A stretch of 64,000 bases of DNA from Granulicella sp. Lineage in GTDB: Bacteria > Acidobacteriota > Terriglobia > Terriglobales > Acidobacteriaceae. The notes under the pieces were generated by a model that saw only the letters and a program-made list of their open reading frames with translations, searched no databases and had not been told where the DNA came from. The stretch covers positions 1 to 64,000 of the forward strand of contig DAHXNO010000140.1 in assembly GCA_027365345.1 (NCBI GenBank), written 5' to 3'. Below, piece by piece: positions 51,962-61,653 of the stretch. Positions within the stretch are counted from its first letter, which is position 1. Each line of letters begins with the position of its first letter. A program made the translations under genes and the position numbers.

Positions 51962-54715
51962 TCATCCATGGTTGTTCTTTTCAATCGCACCCAACAGCGC
52001 CACGCGCAACTCCTCCTCCTGCTCCAATGTCAGCCGCCTCCCGCCTGAGGTCAGGTAGAATACATCAATCGCTGTCTCCCCCTCGGTATCCACCAGCGCC
52101 ACTTCAACGTTATAGCCAAGATCGCTCAGCGTGGCGCTAATCGCACGCAATAAGCCATATACATCTTGAGTCACAACCTGCAGCAGCGTGCTGTGGGTTG
52201 ATGCAGTCTCGTCAAACTCGATTCTGGTCTCCACCTCCACCCGTGGAGCCTTTCGCCTGGGGCGGCGCCGGCTACTCAGCAACTTCTCCACAGAGGTCCT
52301 TCCCGCCACCAGGTCCCGCACACTCGTCAGGAACCTCTCCCGCTCGCTTTCGTTCAACTCCAGGGTGCGGAAGGTATCAGTAAAACGGAAGGTGTCCACC
52401 ACCACACCCGCCTGATTGGCAAACGCGTCGGCGGTCACCACATTCATTCCCCAGGCAGCCAAAGCGGCAGCTATCCCCGCGAACAACCGTGGCCGGTCTG
52501 AGGTGACTAGAGTGATCTCATTCACTACCGAACCCGTCTGCGTTGCTCCGTGATGAAAGCTCATCTGGAACGGATCTTCGTCAAATCGCTGCGCCATCTC
52601 AAAGTGCTGAAGCATGGTCTCCGCAGACCGCGTGCTGACATAACGCTCTGGAAAGCCCTCCAGAAAAAGCTCCACCTCCGCTTCTCGGCCATGCCGAAGC
52701 GCCAGGACGCGGGCGATCTTCTCGTCCTTCCGCCAAAGACCGGCGCCACCCACCAGGGACCGCGCATGCACACGCTCTTCATCCACACTTCGATCCAACT
52801 GATTCGCTGCGCCCATATGGAGCCGCCACAGGCTTTCAGCCTTCCATGGCGTCAATGCGTCCGGATGCACCGCTGCAATATCCGCATAGGTAAATAACGT
52901 CAGCATGCGCAGCAATTCGTGCGTTTGTACCTTCCCCGCAAAGGCGCGCACGGTCTCCGCATCGAAGATGTCGCGCCGCATCGCGGCAGACATCTCCAGA
53001 TGCATCTCAATCAGCCGCAAAACCAGCCCACACTCATAGGCGTCCATCTCCAATCGTTGTAGTACGCTCCGCGCCAGCCCTGTACTCTCTGCCGCATGGT
53101 TCTCACCGGCGCGGCCCTTGCCGGTATCGTGCAGCAGCGCGGCCAGAAACAACAGTGCCGGATTCTGCAACTCTGCCAGGATGGCGCCAAATCGCACCCT
53201 CCAATCCTCCAACTCCTGGCGTGGCTCGCGCACCCCATCCTTGCCGGCCTCTTTACCCCACCCCTTCCGGCGTACCCCAACCGGTTCAGCAGCCATGCCA
53301 TGCAAGGTGTCAATCAATACAAAGGTGTGTTCGTCCACCGTGTAGCGGTGATAGGCGTCTCGAATAACGAGCGCATCGATGCCATGGAACTCCGGCAGAA
53401 TCAGCTCCAGCACACCCAGAGAGTGCATCGCTCGCAGAGCTTTCCCGGCCTGCCGTCCGGTGAGAATCGAAGCTATATTCCTCCATAATCCAGGCCCCTC
53501 TTCCAGATTCGCGGAGAGAAAAGGAATCGCTTGGACAATCCGGTCCTCCGTGCTCTGTGCCAGTATGGCGCCACTCTCAGCCATGGCGCGAAACGCCGAA
53601 AGCACGATCTCCGGTTCCAGAGCAACATCCACGCCTCCGGCACGGACTGGATCAAGTTCCAGCACCCCCGCCTTGATTCGGAATCCAGCGTCATCCGGTA
53701 TGCGGAGCCGTTTGACCACGGTTGGCGTCTCCACCTGTAACCCGGAACTCTCCGCTTCACGCAGCAATCTCTTATCGATCAACCGCGCATGGCGGAAGTA
53801 GACGCGCATCCAGTAGGCCGCATCCACGCCTTCGCTGGCTCGGCCGGGCAGACCGATCCGCTGCTGGCCGGCTGCATCTTGCGCCTCCCAGTCCAGGGTG
53901 TTGTCATCTCGTTCATGGCGATAGTGCAAAAAGCATCGCACCGCGGCCAGAAACGCTACAGCATCACGGATCTCCCCACCCTGAAATCGGTCGCCGTGCG
54001 CCTGGTCACCCGATCTTTGCCCACTCGACGTAGAAATCTCACCCGCCACGTCGGCCAGGACCATCCGCTTGCCAGTACGCAACTCATGCAGCCACTGGCA
54101 GGCATTCACGTCCCGCAAGCCACCAGGGGAGTCCTTGATATTCGGCTCCAGGTGAAACAACGTGTCGCCGAACTTTGCATGGCGCTCCAGCGTCAACCGA
54201 GCTAAGGCTACGCCAATGGCCCTGCCATCCCGAGAGCGCAGCTTCGCCAACGACTTGTCCTGCAACTGCGAAAAGATCGCTTCATCCCCACCCAGCCATC
54301 GAACGTCCAGGAGCGACAGAGCAAACTCTGGGTTCTCTTCATCCAGGCGCTCACAATCCTTCGCCATCCGTGTGGCTAGCGACACCTGCAGTCCGCAGTC
54401 CCATAAGGACTGAGACAGCCTGCGGATGGGCTCCTTGGCCGGTTTCTCCATGCCCTTCTCGACGCAGAACAACAAATCCACGTCGGAGCACGGAAACAGT
54501 TGTCCCCGCCCATAGCCGCCGATGGCGCAAAGGGCGATCCCCTTGCCCAGCGCTGGAGCGTCCCTTACTTCATCCGACCAAAATCGCAGGACAAGGTCGT
54601 CCACCAAAGTGGAGCGAGCTGCAATCGCCCGCAGGCCATCTCCATTGGATTCGAAGTGGCCGCGAATCTCCGCCATTCTCCGTTCGTAAGCGCCACGCGC
54701 AGTTACCCCCGACAT
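51962..54715 (-). CDS. glnD: Bifunctional uridylyltransferase / uridylyl-removing enzyme
   Basis: Nitrogen sensor that adds UMP to PII protein when glutamine is low and removes it when glutamine is high. The 917-residue product has the nucleotidyltransferase motif IGGYGRGQLFPCSDVDLLFCVEK, NIKDSPGGLRDVNACQWLHELRTG, the central HD hydrolase domain (TVDEHTFVLIDTL, LFLAALLHDTGKGRAGENHAAES) and two C-terminal ACT domains (EITLVTSDRPRLFAGIAAALAAWGMNVVTADAF and LLQVVTQDVYGLLRAISATLSDLGYNVEVALVDTEGE) that bind glutamine. It lies 61 bases after glnB, its substrate, on the same strand. Start ATG 54715. Confidence 0.95.
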   Translation of the reverse strand: MSGVTARGAYERRMAEIRGHFESNGDGLRAIAARSTLVDDLVLRFWSDEVRDAPALGKGIALCAIGGYGRGQLFPCSDVDLLFCVEKGMEKPAKEPIRRLSQSLWDCGLQVSLATRMAKDCERLDEENPEFALSLLDVRWLGGDEAIFSQLQDKSLAKLRSRDGRAIGVALARLTLERHAKFGDTLFHLEPNIKDSPGGLRDVNACQWLHELRTGKRMVLADVAGEISTSSGQRSGDQAHGDRFQGGEIRDAVAFLAAVRCFLHYRHERDDNTLDWEAQDAAGQQRIGLPGRASEGVDAAYWMRVYFRHARLIDKRLLREAESSGLQVETPTVVKRLRIPDDAGFRIKAGVLELDPVRAGGVDVALEPEIVLSAFRAMAESGAILAQSTEDRIVQAIPFLSANLEEGPGLWRNIASILTGRQAGKALRAMHSLGVLELILPEFHGIDALVIRDAYHRYTVDEHTFVLIDTLHGMAAEPVGVRRKGWGKEAGKDGVREPRQELEDWRVRFGAILAELQNPALLFLAALLHDTGKGRAGENHAAESTGLARSVLQRLEMDAYECGLVLRLIEMHLEMSAAMRRDIFDAETVRAFAGKVQTHELLRMLTLFTYADIAAVHPDALTPWKAESLWRLHMGAANQLDRSVDEERVHARSLVGGAGLWRKDEKIARVLALRHGREAEVELFLEGFPERYVSTRSAETMLQHFEMAQRFDEDPFQMSFHHGATQTGSVVNEITLVTSDRPRLFAGIAAALAAWGMNVVTADAFANQAGVVVDTFRFTDTFRTLELNESERERFLTSVRDLVAGRTSVEKLLSSRRRPRRKAPRVEVETRIEFDETASTHSTLLQVVTQDVYGLLRAISATLSDLGYNVEVALVDTEGETAIDVFYLTSGGRRLTLEQEEELRVALLGAIEKNNHG

Positions 54716-54776
54716 CGGATCCCTCCCCTGCCGCCGTGCTTCGCATCGCTCAAAATCCAGTTCGTGGCCGCACCCC

Positions 54777-55151
<375 letters not shown>

Positions 55152-56591
55152 TTACCCGCCCTCCCAGTCATAGCCCTCTTCGCCATGCTGAGACAAGTCG
55201 AGTCCAGCGCGTTCGTCCTCTTCACTGACGCGCAGGCCAACCATTTTGTCCACTACAAATAGAATTATCAGCGTTCCCACGATGGAAATCACCCAGGCGA
55301 TGGAAACTCCCGCCAGTTGGTTCAGCACCTGGCCATGATTGCCCTCGAAAAACCCGACCGCCTTGCCACTCCCAAAGATCGGATTGATCACCGAACTGGC
55401 AAAGAACCCGGTCAAAATTGCTCCCAGCGTCCCGCCCGCTCCATGCACGCCGAAGGCATCCAGCGAGTCATCGTAGCCAAAGATATTCTTTACCTTGACA
55501 ACCATCATGAAGCAGAATCCACCCGCGATCAGACCAATCCAAAGCGCGCTGATTGGAGTCACGAAGCCGGAAGCCGGTGTGATCGCCACCAGCCCCGCCA
55601 CCGCGCCGGAGATGGCGCCCAGAGCCGACGGCTTGCCATTGCGCAGCCACTCCGCTACGGACCAGCCAATCGCCGCTGCCGCCGCGCCGAACTGGGTTGC
55701 GACGAAAGCCGAGGTCGCCAGTCCGCTGGCTGCCAGCGCCGAACCAGCATTGAAACCAAACCAGCCTACCCACAGCAGGCAGGCGCCCACAAAGCTGAGC
55801 ACCACCGAGTGCGGCGGAAACGCCTTCTGCGGAAACCCAATCCGTTTGCCCAGGTAGATCGCCGTCACCAGCGCGCTGACGCCAGAGGTAACATGAACCA
55901 CCGTCCCCCCGGCAAAATCCAGACAAGGAAACCGGCCAGCCAGTCCTCCGGCCCCAACCGCCCCGGCATTCAACAGACCGCCCACACCCCAGACCATGTG
56001 CGCCATCGGTGAGTACACCACGATGGTCCAGAGGATCATGAAGACCAGCATGGCGGAGAATTTCATCCGCTCCGCAAACGCTCCGGTAATCAGAGCCGGG
56101 GTGATGATGGCGAACATCAACTGATAAACCATATAAGTCTGGAGCGGGATCGTCGGCGCGTAAGCCGGGTCAGCAGCGAGCCCCACGCCACGCAGAAACA
56201 CATTGTGCAACCCGCCAATAAAGGCATTCCCGCTGCCAAAGGCCAAAGAGTAGGTCACCAGCGCCCACAGCACCGTAATCACGGCCATCATCGCGAAGGT
56301 CTGCATCATTGTGCCCAGAATGTTCTTCTTCCGCACCAGACCGCCATAAAACAGCGCCAATCCTGGACCGCTCATCATCAGCACCAGCGCCGCGCTTACC
56401 AGCATCCATGCGTTATCGCCCGCACTCTGTGCCTTGGCGATTGCTATGGCGTTCTGGGCTGCGCTCTTCTCCAATGCCGCAATCCTGTCCGCCTGGCTTG
56501 CAGCCGGCGCCTGAGCCGCAGCCACACCTGCGGCCAAGCCACAGCACAGTAGCCACCCTGCCAGCCAACAGCCAACCCTTCTCCGTGTCAT
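55152..56591 (-). CDS. amtB: Ammonium transporter
   Basis: Trimeric inner-membrane channel for ammonium. The 479-residue product begins with a cleavable signal peptide (WLLCCGLAAGVAAAQ) as in E. coli AmtB, and has about eleven membrane segments. Family marks: MLVSAALVLMMSGPGLALFYGGLVRKKNILGTMMQTF, MAHMVWGVGGLLNAGAVGAGGLAGRFPCLDFAGGTVVHVTSGVSALV, containing one pore histidine, and DDSLDAFGVHGAGGTLGAILTG, with another. First gene of amtB-glnB-glnD; PII blocks the channel when nitrogen is plentiful. I looked for a sigma-54 promoter upstream and did not find one with correct spacing. Confidence 0.95.
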   Translation of the reverse strand: MTRRRVGCWLAGWLLCCGLAAGVAAAQAPAASQADRIAALEKSAAQNAIAIAKAQSAGDNAWMLVSAALVLMMSGPGLALFYGGLVRKKNILGTMMQTFAMMAVITVLWALVTYSLAFGSGNAFIGGLHNVFLRGVGLAADPAYAPTIPLQTYMVYQLMFAIITPALITGAFAERMKFSAMLVFMILWTIVVYSPMAHMVWGVGGLLNAGAVGAGGLAGRFPCLDFAGGTVVHVTSGVSALVTAIYLGKRIGFPQKAFPPHSVVLSFVGACLLWVGWFGFNAGSALAASGLATSAFVATQFGAAAAAIGWSVAEWLRNGKPSALGAISGAVAGLVAITPASGFVTPISALWIGLIAGGFCFMMVVKVKNIFGYDDSLDAFGVHGAGGTLGAILTGFFASSVINPIFGSGKAVGFFEGNHGQVLNQLAGVSIAWVISIVGTLIILFVVDKMVGLRVSEEDERAGLDLSQHGEEGYDWEGG

Positions 56592-57033
56592 CGTTACCCT
56601 GCTCCGCCTCCTAGAACCCTATGCTTCGCCGCACTGCCGTAGCCGCGGCATCGCACACCTTGAATCTGGCCTTGCCCCAAAAAGCATCCGGAACTTATGT
56701 TGTTTAGTTTCTAATGCTTGCGATCAAGGCCCGTCCCACGCAGATCCTGCGTCTTACCTGACCCAGTGGTTTGCTCACGCCAGTTACTAGTTTTCATAGT
56801 CTACAACGGCTCACCGGCGCCGGTAGAGCGGACTGTATGTCCCCTCCAAGATCCAACCCACATGCGAACAACGGCGGAACGGCTGCTGCTCAGCAAACCG
56901 GACCCTGCCCTGCTGTGAAGCGCTCCGGCCGCTGGTTGATTCCGGCATACAACCACACGGTGGCGAACAAACCACCGCATCGGACCGCCGCATCGCTAAC
57001 CCCATTTCCCGCAACTTGCGTTACTCTTTGGGC
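56592..57033. other. Divergent intergenic region amtB / cupin
   Basis: About 440 bases between the divergent start codons of amtB and the cupin protein. Short ORFs here are shadows without domains. No NtrC or sigma-54 site of proper spacing was recognised. Confidence 0.4.
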
Positions 57034-57402
57034 ATGGCTGATACATGGCTTCACACCCGCTGGTCCAACGAGCCAGTCACGCAGCTCAACCCACTTCTTG
57101 CCCGTCAGTTTGTCTCCGGGTCGCAGTGCATGCTGGCCCGTCTGGACCTGCGCAAAGGATGCGTGGTCCCCCGCCATCAGCACCACCACGAACAGATCTC
57201 CTCTGTCCTTCAGGGAGCCCTGCGCTTCATCCTCGGCGAGGAGCGCGGAGCCACAGAGACCATCGTCCGCGAGGGAGATGTTCTCATCATCCCCGCCAAC
57301 CTCCCCCACTCTGCCGAGGCCCTCGAAGACACCATCGCTATGGACGTCTTCGCCCCTCCTCGCCAGGACTGGATCAGCGGCGACGACGCTTACCTGCGCT
57401 GA
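57034..57402 (+). CDS. Cupin-domain protein
   Basis: Single-domain cupin of about 122 residues. The first cupin motif is GCVVPRHQHHHEQISSVLQGALRFILG, giving histidines and a glutamate for a metal site, and the second is GDVLIIPANLPHSAEALEDTIAMDVFAPPRQDW with the last histidine. The start ATG 57034 (MADTWLHTRW) is preferred over the TTG at 57016. Cupins range from dioxygenases to sugar-binding proteins; the RxDWIxGDDAYLR tail is common in small bacterial cupins of unknown role. gmhA follows 95 bases later on the same strand. Confidence 0.82.
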   Translation: MADTWLHTRWSNEPVTQLNPLLARQFVSGSQCMLARLDLRKGCVVPRHQHHHEQISSVLQGALRFILGEERGATETIVREGDVLIIPANLPHSAEALEDTIAMDVFAPPRQDWISGDDAYLR

Positions 57403-57497
57403 CCGCAAAGTTGCGGTATCTTGTGAACGCAGGTTAATGAGCAGTCCGCCCGCGCCCGAGAATCGCTGAACGGGACGCGAAGAGAAAGAGTACGCCC

Positions 57498-58109
57498 ATG
57501 ACAGACCTGGTAAAACGCCAACTGGCCCAATCCATCGCCACCATGACTCGCGTCCTGCGTGACGAAAGCATCCACCAAGCCCTGGTCTCCGCAGCGCGCA
57601 TCACCTCGGATGCCATGCAGTCGGGGCATAAACTGCTGGTGTGCGGCAACGGAGGCTCCGCCGCCGACGCGCAGCACCTGGCGGCAGAGTTTGTCGCCCG
57701 CCTCACCGTCGACCGTCCCGCCCTGCGCGCCATCGCGCTGACCACCGACAGCAGCGTCCTCACCGCCGTCGGCAACGATCACGCCTACGAAAAAATCTTC
57801 GAACGCCAGGTAGAAGCCCTCGGCCAATCCGGAGACGTTCTTCTTGCAATCTCCACCTCAGGCAACTCCAGAAACTGCGTCAAAGCCCTCAGGCTCGCCC
57901 AAACTCTCGGCCTGCGCACCATAGCCTTTACGGGCAACCACGGCGGCGTCATGAAGAATCTGGCGGAGATCAATATCATCGTCCCTTCAGAAACCACCAT
58001 GAACATACAGGAGTCTCATCTCGCGCTGGAACATATCCTGTGTATGCTGGTGGAGCGCTTTACCTTCGGCGAAGAGTTTGGCGAACGCCCTCGCCTTCTA
58101 TCGGAGTAG
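57498..58109 (+). CDS. gmhA: Phosphoheptose isomerase (SIS domain)
   Basis: Converts sedoheptulose 7-phosphate to glycero-manno-heptose 7-phosphate, the first step toward ADP-heptose for lipopolysaccharide core. The 203-residue SIS-domain product has LLVCGNGGSAADAQHLAAEFVARL, the AIALTTDSSVLTAVGNDHAYEKIFERQVEALGQSGDVLLAISTSGNSRN block and the C-terminal NIQESHLALEHILCMLVE, with the glutamate and histidine residues of GmhA. Other heptose genes are not in the window. Confidence 0.93.
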   Translation: MTDLVKRQLAQSIATMTRVLRDESIHQALVSAARITSDAMQSGHKLLVCGNGGSAADAQHLAAEFVARLTVDRPALRAIALTTDSSVLTAVGNDHAYEKIFERQVEALGQSGDVLLAISTSGNSRNCVKALRLAQTLGLRTIAFTGNHGGVMKNLAEINIIVPSETTMNIQESHLALEHILCMLVERFTFGEEFGERPRLLSE

Positions 58110-58114
58110 GCCCT

Positions 58115-59449
58115 TCACACCCCGGCTCTATTCTCCAACTCCGCCTCTTCGGTGCCGGCAAGGATTCCCATCTCCACATAAATCGGCCGCATCACCTTGC
58201 GAACCCCCGGCAGTTGGGCGGTAAACCAGATCGAGCCAAGCACGCACATAGACCCCGTGAAGATCAACGTATGCGGGGCGCCAAAATGGTGCGCCAGAGC
58301 GCCTGCAATCAGGCTGCCAAACGGGGCCATACCCACAAAGGCCATCGTGTAGTAGCTCATCACGCGGGCGCGCTTGTCCTCAGGCACAAGGGTCTGAATC
58401 ACCGTATTGCTTGCCGCCATCCCCTGCATCATGCCAAATCCCACCACCGTCAGCAGCAGCAGAGAGAGCCAAAGCACATGGGACAGACCAAAAAGAATCA
58501 GACCCGCGCCAAACATCGCAGAGGCGATCTGGATCATCGTCGTCAATCCACGCACGCTCTTGCGCACCGCCAACGAGATCGCTGACACCAGCGCCCCCAC
58601 CCCCGAGGCCCCGGTCAGGAAGCCCAGCGTATGCGCTCCACCATGCAGAACCCCACCAGCGAACACCGGCAATAACACCATAAACGGCATGCCCATCAGG
58701 CTGCTCAGCGCAAACAACAGAAGAATCGTTCGGATGGGCTTAAAGGTGCTCACATAAGACCACCCCTCCTTCATCTGCACCAGCATCGAAGTGGCCGGGC
58801 GAACCACCCCAGACGGCCTTACCCTCATCATCAGCAAAGACAGAATCACGGCTCCGTAGCTGATGCCGTCGATCAAAAAGCAATACCCCTCACCCACCCA
58901 TGCGATCACCAACCCAGCCAACGCCGGCCCGATCAGCCTAGCCAGATTGACAATCGATGAGTTGATGGCAATCGCGTTACCCAGATCCTGCTTGTCATCC
59001 ACCATCTGGATGAGGAACGCCTGGCGGCCTGGCATATCGAAGGCATTAATCAACCCCTGCAGGGCAGCCAGCACAATGATGTCGGAAATATGGATGATCC
59101 TCAAGAGCGTCAACACCGCCAGCGTCAGCGATTGAAGACCCGCCAGAGTCTGGGTCCACACCAGCAGTTTGCGCCGGTTCATCCGCTCCACCCACACCCC
59201 GGCAAACGGAGCCAGCAGAAAGGTGAGAATCTGACCTGAGAATCCCACCACACCCAGCAGAAGCGCCGACCCCGTCAGCCGATACACTAACCAGCTCGTC
59301 GCCAACCGGGTCATCCATGTGCCGATCAACGAAAGACTCTGCCCGCTGACAAACAGCTTGAAGTTGCGATGCCTCAGAGCCCGCCAGGCGTGCGCAAACC
59401 TGCTTCCCGCTCGCTCCTCCGCCATCTCCTCGGTCACTCTTCCCACCAT
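58115..59449 (-). CDS. MFS transporter, EntS/MFS_3-like exporter
   Basis: Inner-membrane proton-coupled transporter of 444 residues with about twelve membrane segments. The start AWRALRHRNFKLFVSGQSLSLIGTWMTRLATSWLVYRLTGSALLLGVVGFSGQ and LAPFAGVWVERMNRRKLLVWTQ are characteristic of the MFS_3 branch that includes the enterobactin exporter EntS. LARLIGPALAGLVIAWVGEGYCFLIDGISYGAVI lies in the middle. No siderophore genes are near, so the substrate is unknown. It is convergent with gmhA, with only five bases between the stop codons. Confidence 0.88.
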   Translation of the reverse strand: MVGRVTEEMAEERAGSRFAHAWRALRHRNFKLFVSGQSLSLIGTWMTRLATSWLVYRLTGSALLLGVVGFSGQILTFLLAPFAGVWVERMNRRKLLVWTQTLAGLQSLTLAVLTLLRIIHISDIIVLAALQGLINAFDMPGRQAFLIQMVDDKQDLGNAIAINSSIVNLARLIGPALAGLVIAWVGEGYCFLIDGISYGAVILSLLMMRVRPSGVVRPATSMLVQMKEGWSYVSTFKPIRTILLLFALSSLMGMPFMVLLPVFAGGVLHGGAHTLGFLTGASGVGALVSAISLAVRKSVRGLTTMIQIASAMFGAGLILFGLSHVLWLSLLLLTVVGFGMMQGMAASNTVIQTLVPEDKRARVMSYYTMAFVGMAPFGSLIAGALAHHFGAPHTLIFTGSMCVLGSIWFTAQLPGVRKVMRPIYVEMGILAGTEEAELENRAGV

Positions 59450-60058
59450 CCCACTCTAGATGCTTCCGCCCTCCCCTGCGACGCAGCCTCACCCACGCTC
59501 TCAGAGAAGGCTCCCATCAGCCAATGCACTGCCCTCATCTGCTTTCCTCCAGCGTCGTGTCAGCATGACGCACAGGCAACTTGACTCTCGCCTCCGTCGC
59601 ATGGCTGGACGCCCGCATCGAGCGCCCCGCCAGAACCACCTCTTCTCCGCCTCCACATCGCAAAATGGGCTCTCCATACTTCTCCGGATCCAGTATCTAC
59701 GCCTCCACGGCCTTCCATCGCCATTCTCCGGCAAGGTTTACTTCAGTCTCTTCGGCGCTGCGGAACACAATCCACAAGCACCCATCCACCCCAGGTTTCG
59801 CCTCTCATCCGTCATCTGCAAACCACCGCGCTCCAGGAACAATCCAAAGGATTTGCTCTACATCTCACCCTGTAAATCTTTCCCAGAAGAACGGTGCGGC
59901 GCATCGAATGCCAAAGACATCAGAGGGTAAAGACTGCGCTGCTCGCCCTTCTGTCAGCAAAAGGAATATCCCTGCGGACCCTCCGCGCCACGCCGCCACG
60001 GGACGATGCACGCAGCTCCCCGTCGCCCAAAGACGTCCCAAAGCGATAAGCTCGAACC
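59450..60058. other. 609-base region without a supported gene
   Basis: Lies between the MFS gene and engB starts. The minus strand has a frame with coding-like composition (VNLAGEWRWKAVEA, stop, ILDPEKYGEPILRCGGGEEVVLAGRSMRASSHATEARVKLPVRHAD) broken by several in-frame stops, perhaps a decayed gene. The plus-strand ORFs are Ser/Pro/His-rich and look like shadows. Promoters of both flanking genes should be here. Confidence 0.4.
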
Positions 60059-60709
60059 ATGCACTTCATCGCCAGGTTTCTGCTCTCGGCCACCAGTCCT
60101 GGCCACTTCCCCAGCGCAGCACGCACCTTCGACGCGCCGGAGGTAGCCTTCCTTGGCCGCTCCAACGTAGGCAAATCCTCCCTGATCAATACGCTCCTCG
60201 GCTCTCAGGAGGCTAAAGTGTCCTCTACGCCTGGACGCACCCGGGCGATCAACTTCTTCGCGCTTCACAGGATCACCGGCAAGGGATCCGGAGGCGCAGC
60301 CAACAGCGGCGAACCCAATCTTGCCGCTCGCCCCTCGCTGATCTTCGCAGACCTGCCCGGCTACGGCTATGCCAAGATCTCCAGGTCCATCTCCGCTGAG
60401 TGGCCCAGTTTCATCGAACCCTACCTTGGCGAGCGCCGGCAGCTCGCGCTCTGTCTCTGCCTGGTGGATACCAACATCCCTCCCCAGCCGAGCGATTCCC
60501 TTCTCATCAACGCCCTGCGCGCCATGCAGCGCCCGCATCTGGTGGTGGGAACCAAGTCTGACCGCCTGAGTGGCAACCAGCTTGCCAAGTCCTGCTCGGC
60601 GCTGTGCAAGGCGCATCAAGTGGATCGCGTTCTTCCCGTCTCTTCCAAGTCCCCAGGCGGCGTCAAAGCCCTGTGGCCAGAGATTCTCAGCGTGATTCAG
60701 GAATCCTGA
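60059..60709 (+). CDS. engB: Ribosome biogenesis GTP-binding protein EngB (YihA/YsxC)
   Basis: Essential GTPase needed for late assembly of the large ribosomal subunit. The 216-residue product has the P-loop FLGRSNVGKSSLINTLLG, switch I SSTPGRTRAINFF, G3 FADLPGYGYA, G4 GTKSDR, and G5-like PVSSKSPGG. A short Gly/Ser-rich insert (GKGSGGAANSGEPNLAAR) sits between G2 and G3. The long minus-strand ORF across it is a shadow. Confidence 0.93.
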   Translation: MHFIARFLLSATSPGHFPSAARTFDAPEVAFLGRSNVGKSSLINTLLGSQEAKVSSTPGRTRAINFFALHRITGKGSGGAANSGEPNLAARPSLIFADLPGYGYAKISRSISAEWPSFIEPYLGERRQLALCLCLVDTNIPPQPSDSLLINALRAMQRPHLVVGTKSDRLSGNQLAKSCSALCKAHQVDRVLPVSSKSPGGVKALWPEILSVIQES

Positions 60710-60843
60710 CGCAGCAGCAGCGTGTAACTGAAAGCGCACGGGCCAGGCAAGACACGCTGAGGAATGGAGGCGCGTTCTCCAGCGCACTGCCAGACCCGCA
60801 CGGCGTGGCCTCGCAACTCGGTACCGAAAGCTCACCACAGCGC

Positions 60844-61551
60844 TCAAACAGCCGCGCCAACACCCGTTGCGGCGGCTGCGGCTCGCTCCACCTCCGCCAA
60901 CCAGACCACCCGCGCATCACCCGGCACCGGCCGCTGATAGCGTGCAATCCTCTGCACCCACGCGCGCCTCACCGTGTCCGCCTCCGGCAGCATCTCCAGC
61001 AGGCGCGCATCCATCTCGCGTAACCTGGCCGTGCTCGCCGCAGGCAACACAGTCTCCGCCCATCCATGCTGCTCCAACCAGCGCTGCAACTCCTCGCTGG
61101 GACGCACCACCCCTGCATCGCTGTCCAGCGAAAGCAACTCTCTACCCAAGCTGTCCACCCGAGCCCGCGCTCCATGGAAGATCACCTGCAAATCCGGCAG
61201 CACACCCCGCTGCTGCAACTCCTCCACTGCGGAAGCCTCTTCTCCCTCCAGCACCACGCTAAGCGGGCGACCCTTCCGAATCTCATTCTTCAACACCCGC
61301 AACGCCTCATTCAGGGTGTTCACCACAAAGTCCATTCCCCCCCGGCGAAAAACTGCTTTCACCACTGCCGCATCGGGGTCCAGCAGCAGCGCGGTCCCAC
61401 CGGCAATACTCACAGCGGCCGGCAGGCCGGTAGCCGACACTCCCGCACCACAGGCAAAGACCATGCGCCCAATCCAACTCTCGCGCCGCGCCATCAACTC
61501 TCCGTAGATGCGCAGCGTCTGCCGCTGCAACTGCTCCGCTCTCACCAGCAC
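60844..61551 (-). CDS. Conserved-looking protein of unknown function
   Basis: About 235 residues, cytosolic. The start GTG at 61551 has a very good AAGGAGG eight bases upstream. Recognisable only by composition: GGTALLLDPDAAVVKAVFRRGGMDFVVNTLNEALRVLKNEIRKGRPLSVVLEGEEASAVEELQQRGVLPDLQVIF looks like a Rossmann-type alpha/beta segment, and the C-terminal half is helical. I do not recognise the family. It follows the inositol-phosphate synthase gene, but an intrinsic terminator lies 29 bases before its start codon, so expression may depend on read-through or a promoter within that interval. Confidence 0.7.
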   Translation of the reverse strand: MLVRAEQLQRQTLRIYGELMARRESWIGRMVFACGAGVSATGLPAAVSIAGGTALLLDPDAAVVKAVFRRGGMDFVVNTLNEALRVLKNEIRKGRPLSVVLEGEEASAVEELQQRGVLPDLQVIFHGARARVDSLGRELLSLDSDAGVVRPSEELQRWLEQHGWAETVLPAASTARLREMDARLLEMLPEADTVRRAWVQRIARYQRPVPGDARVVWLAEVERAAAAATGVGAAV

Positions 61552-61579
61552 CGGTCACCCCTCCTTCACCATACGCAAA

Positions 61580-61612
61580 GGGGCCCTGCAACCATCGGCG
61601 TTGCAGGGCCCC
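61580..61612 (-). terminator. Strong intrinsic terminator after inositol-phosphate synthase
   Basis: GGGGCCCTGCAAC, loop of seven, GTTGCAGGGCCCC: a perfect 13-pair stem 42 bases past the stop of the minus-strand gene, followed on that strand by TTTGCG. It lies immediately before the ribosome binding site of the next minus-strand gene. Confidence 0.8.
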
Positions 61613-61653
61613 CTCTGGTCTTCGCCGCATCGGTCGTTGCGGCTCCGCAGGCT

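Noticed and set aside
56592-56720. Possible sigma-54 promoter upstream of amtB
   Set aside because: A GG...GC pair is present (CGGCAGTGCGGCGAAGC) but the spacing between the -24 and -12 elements is two bases too long.
59954-60847. 297-residue minus-strand ORF
   Set aside because: Antisense to engB, whose GTPase motifs are complete; composition is that of a shadow frame.
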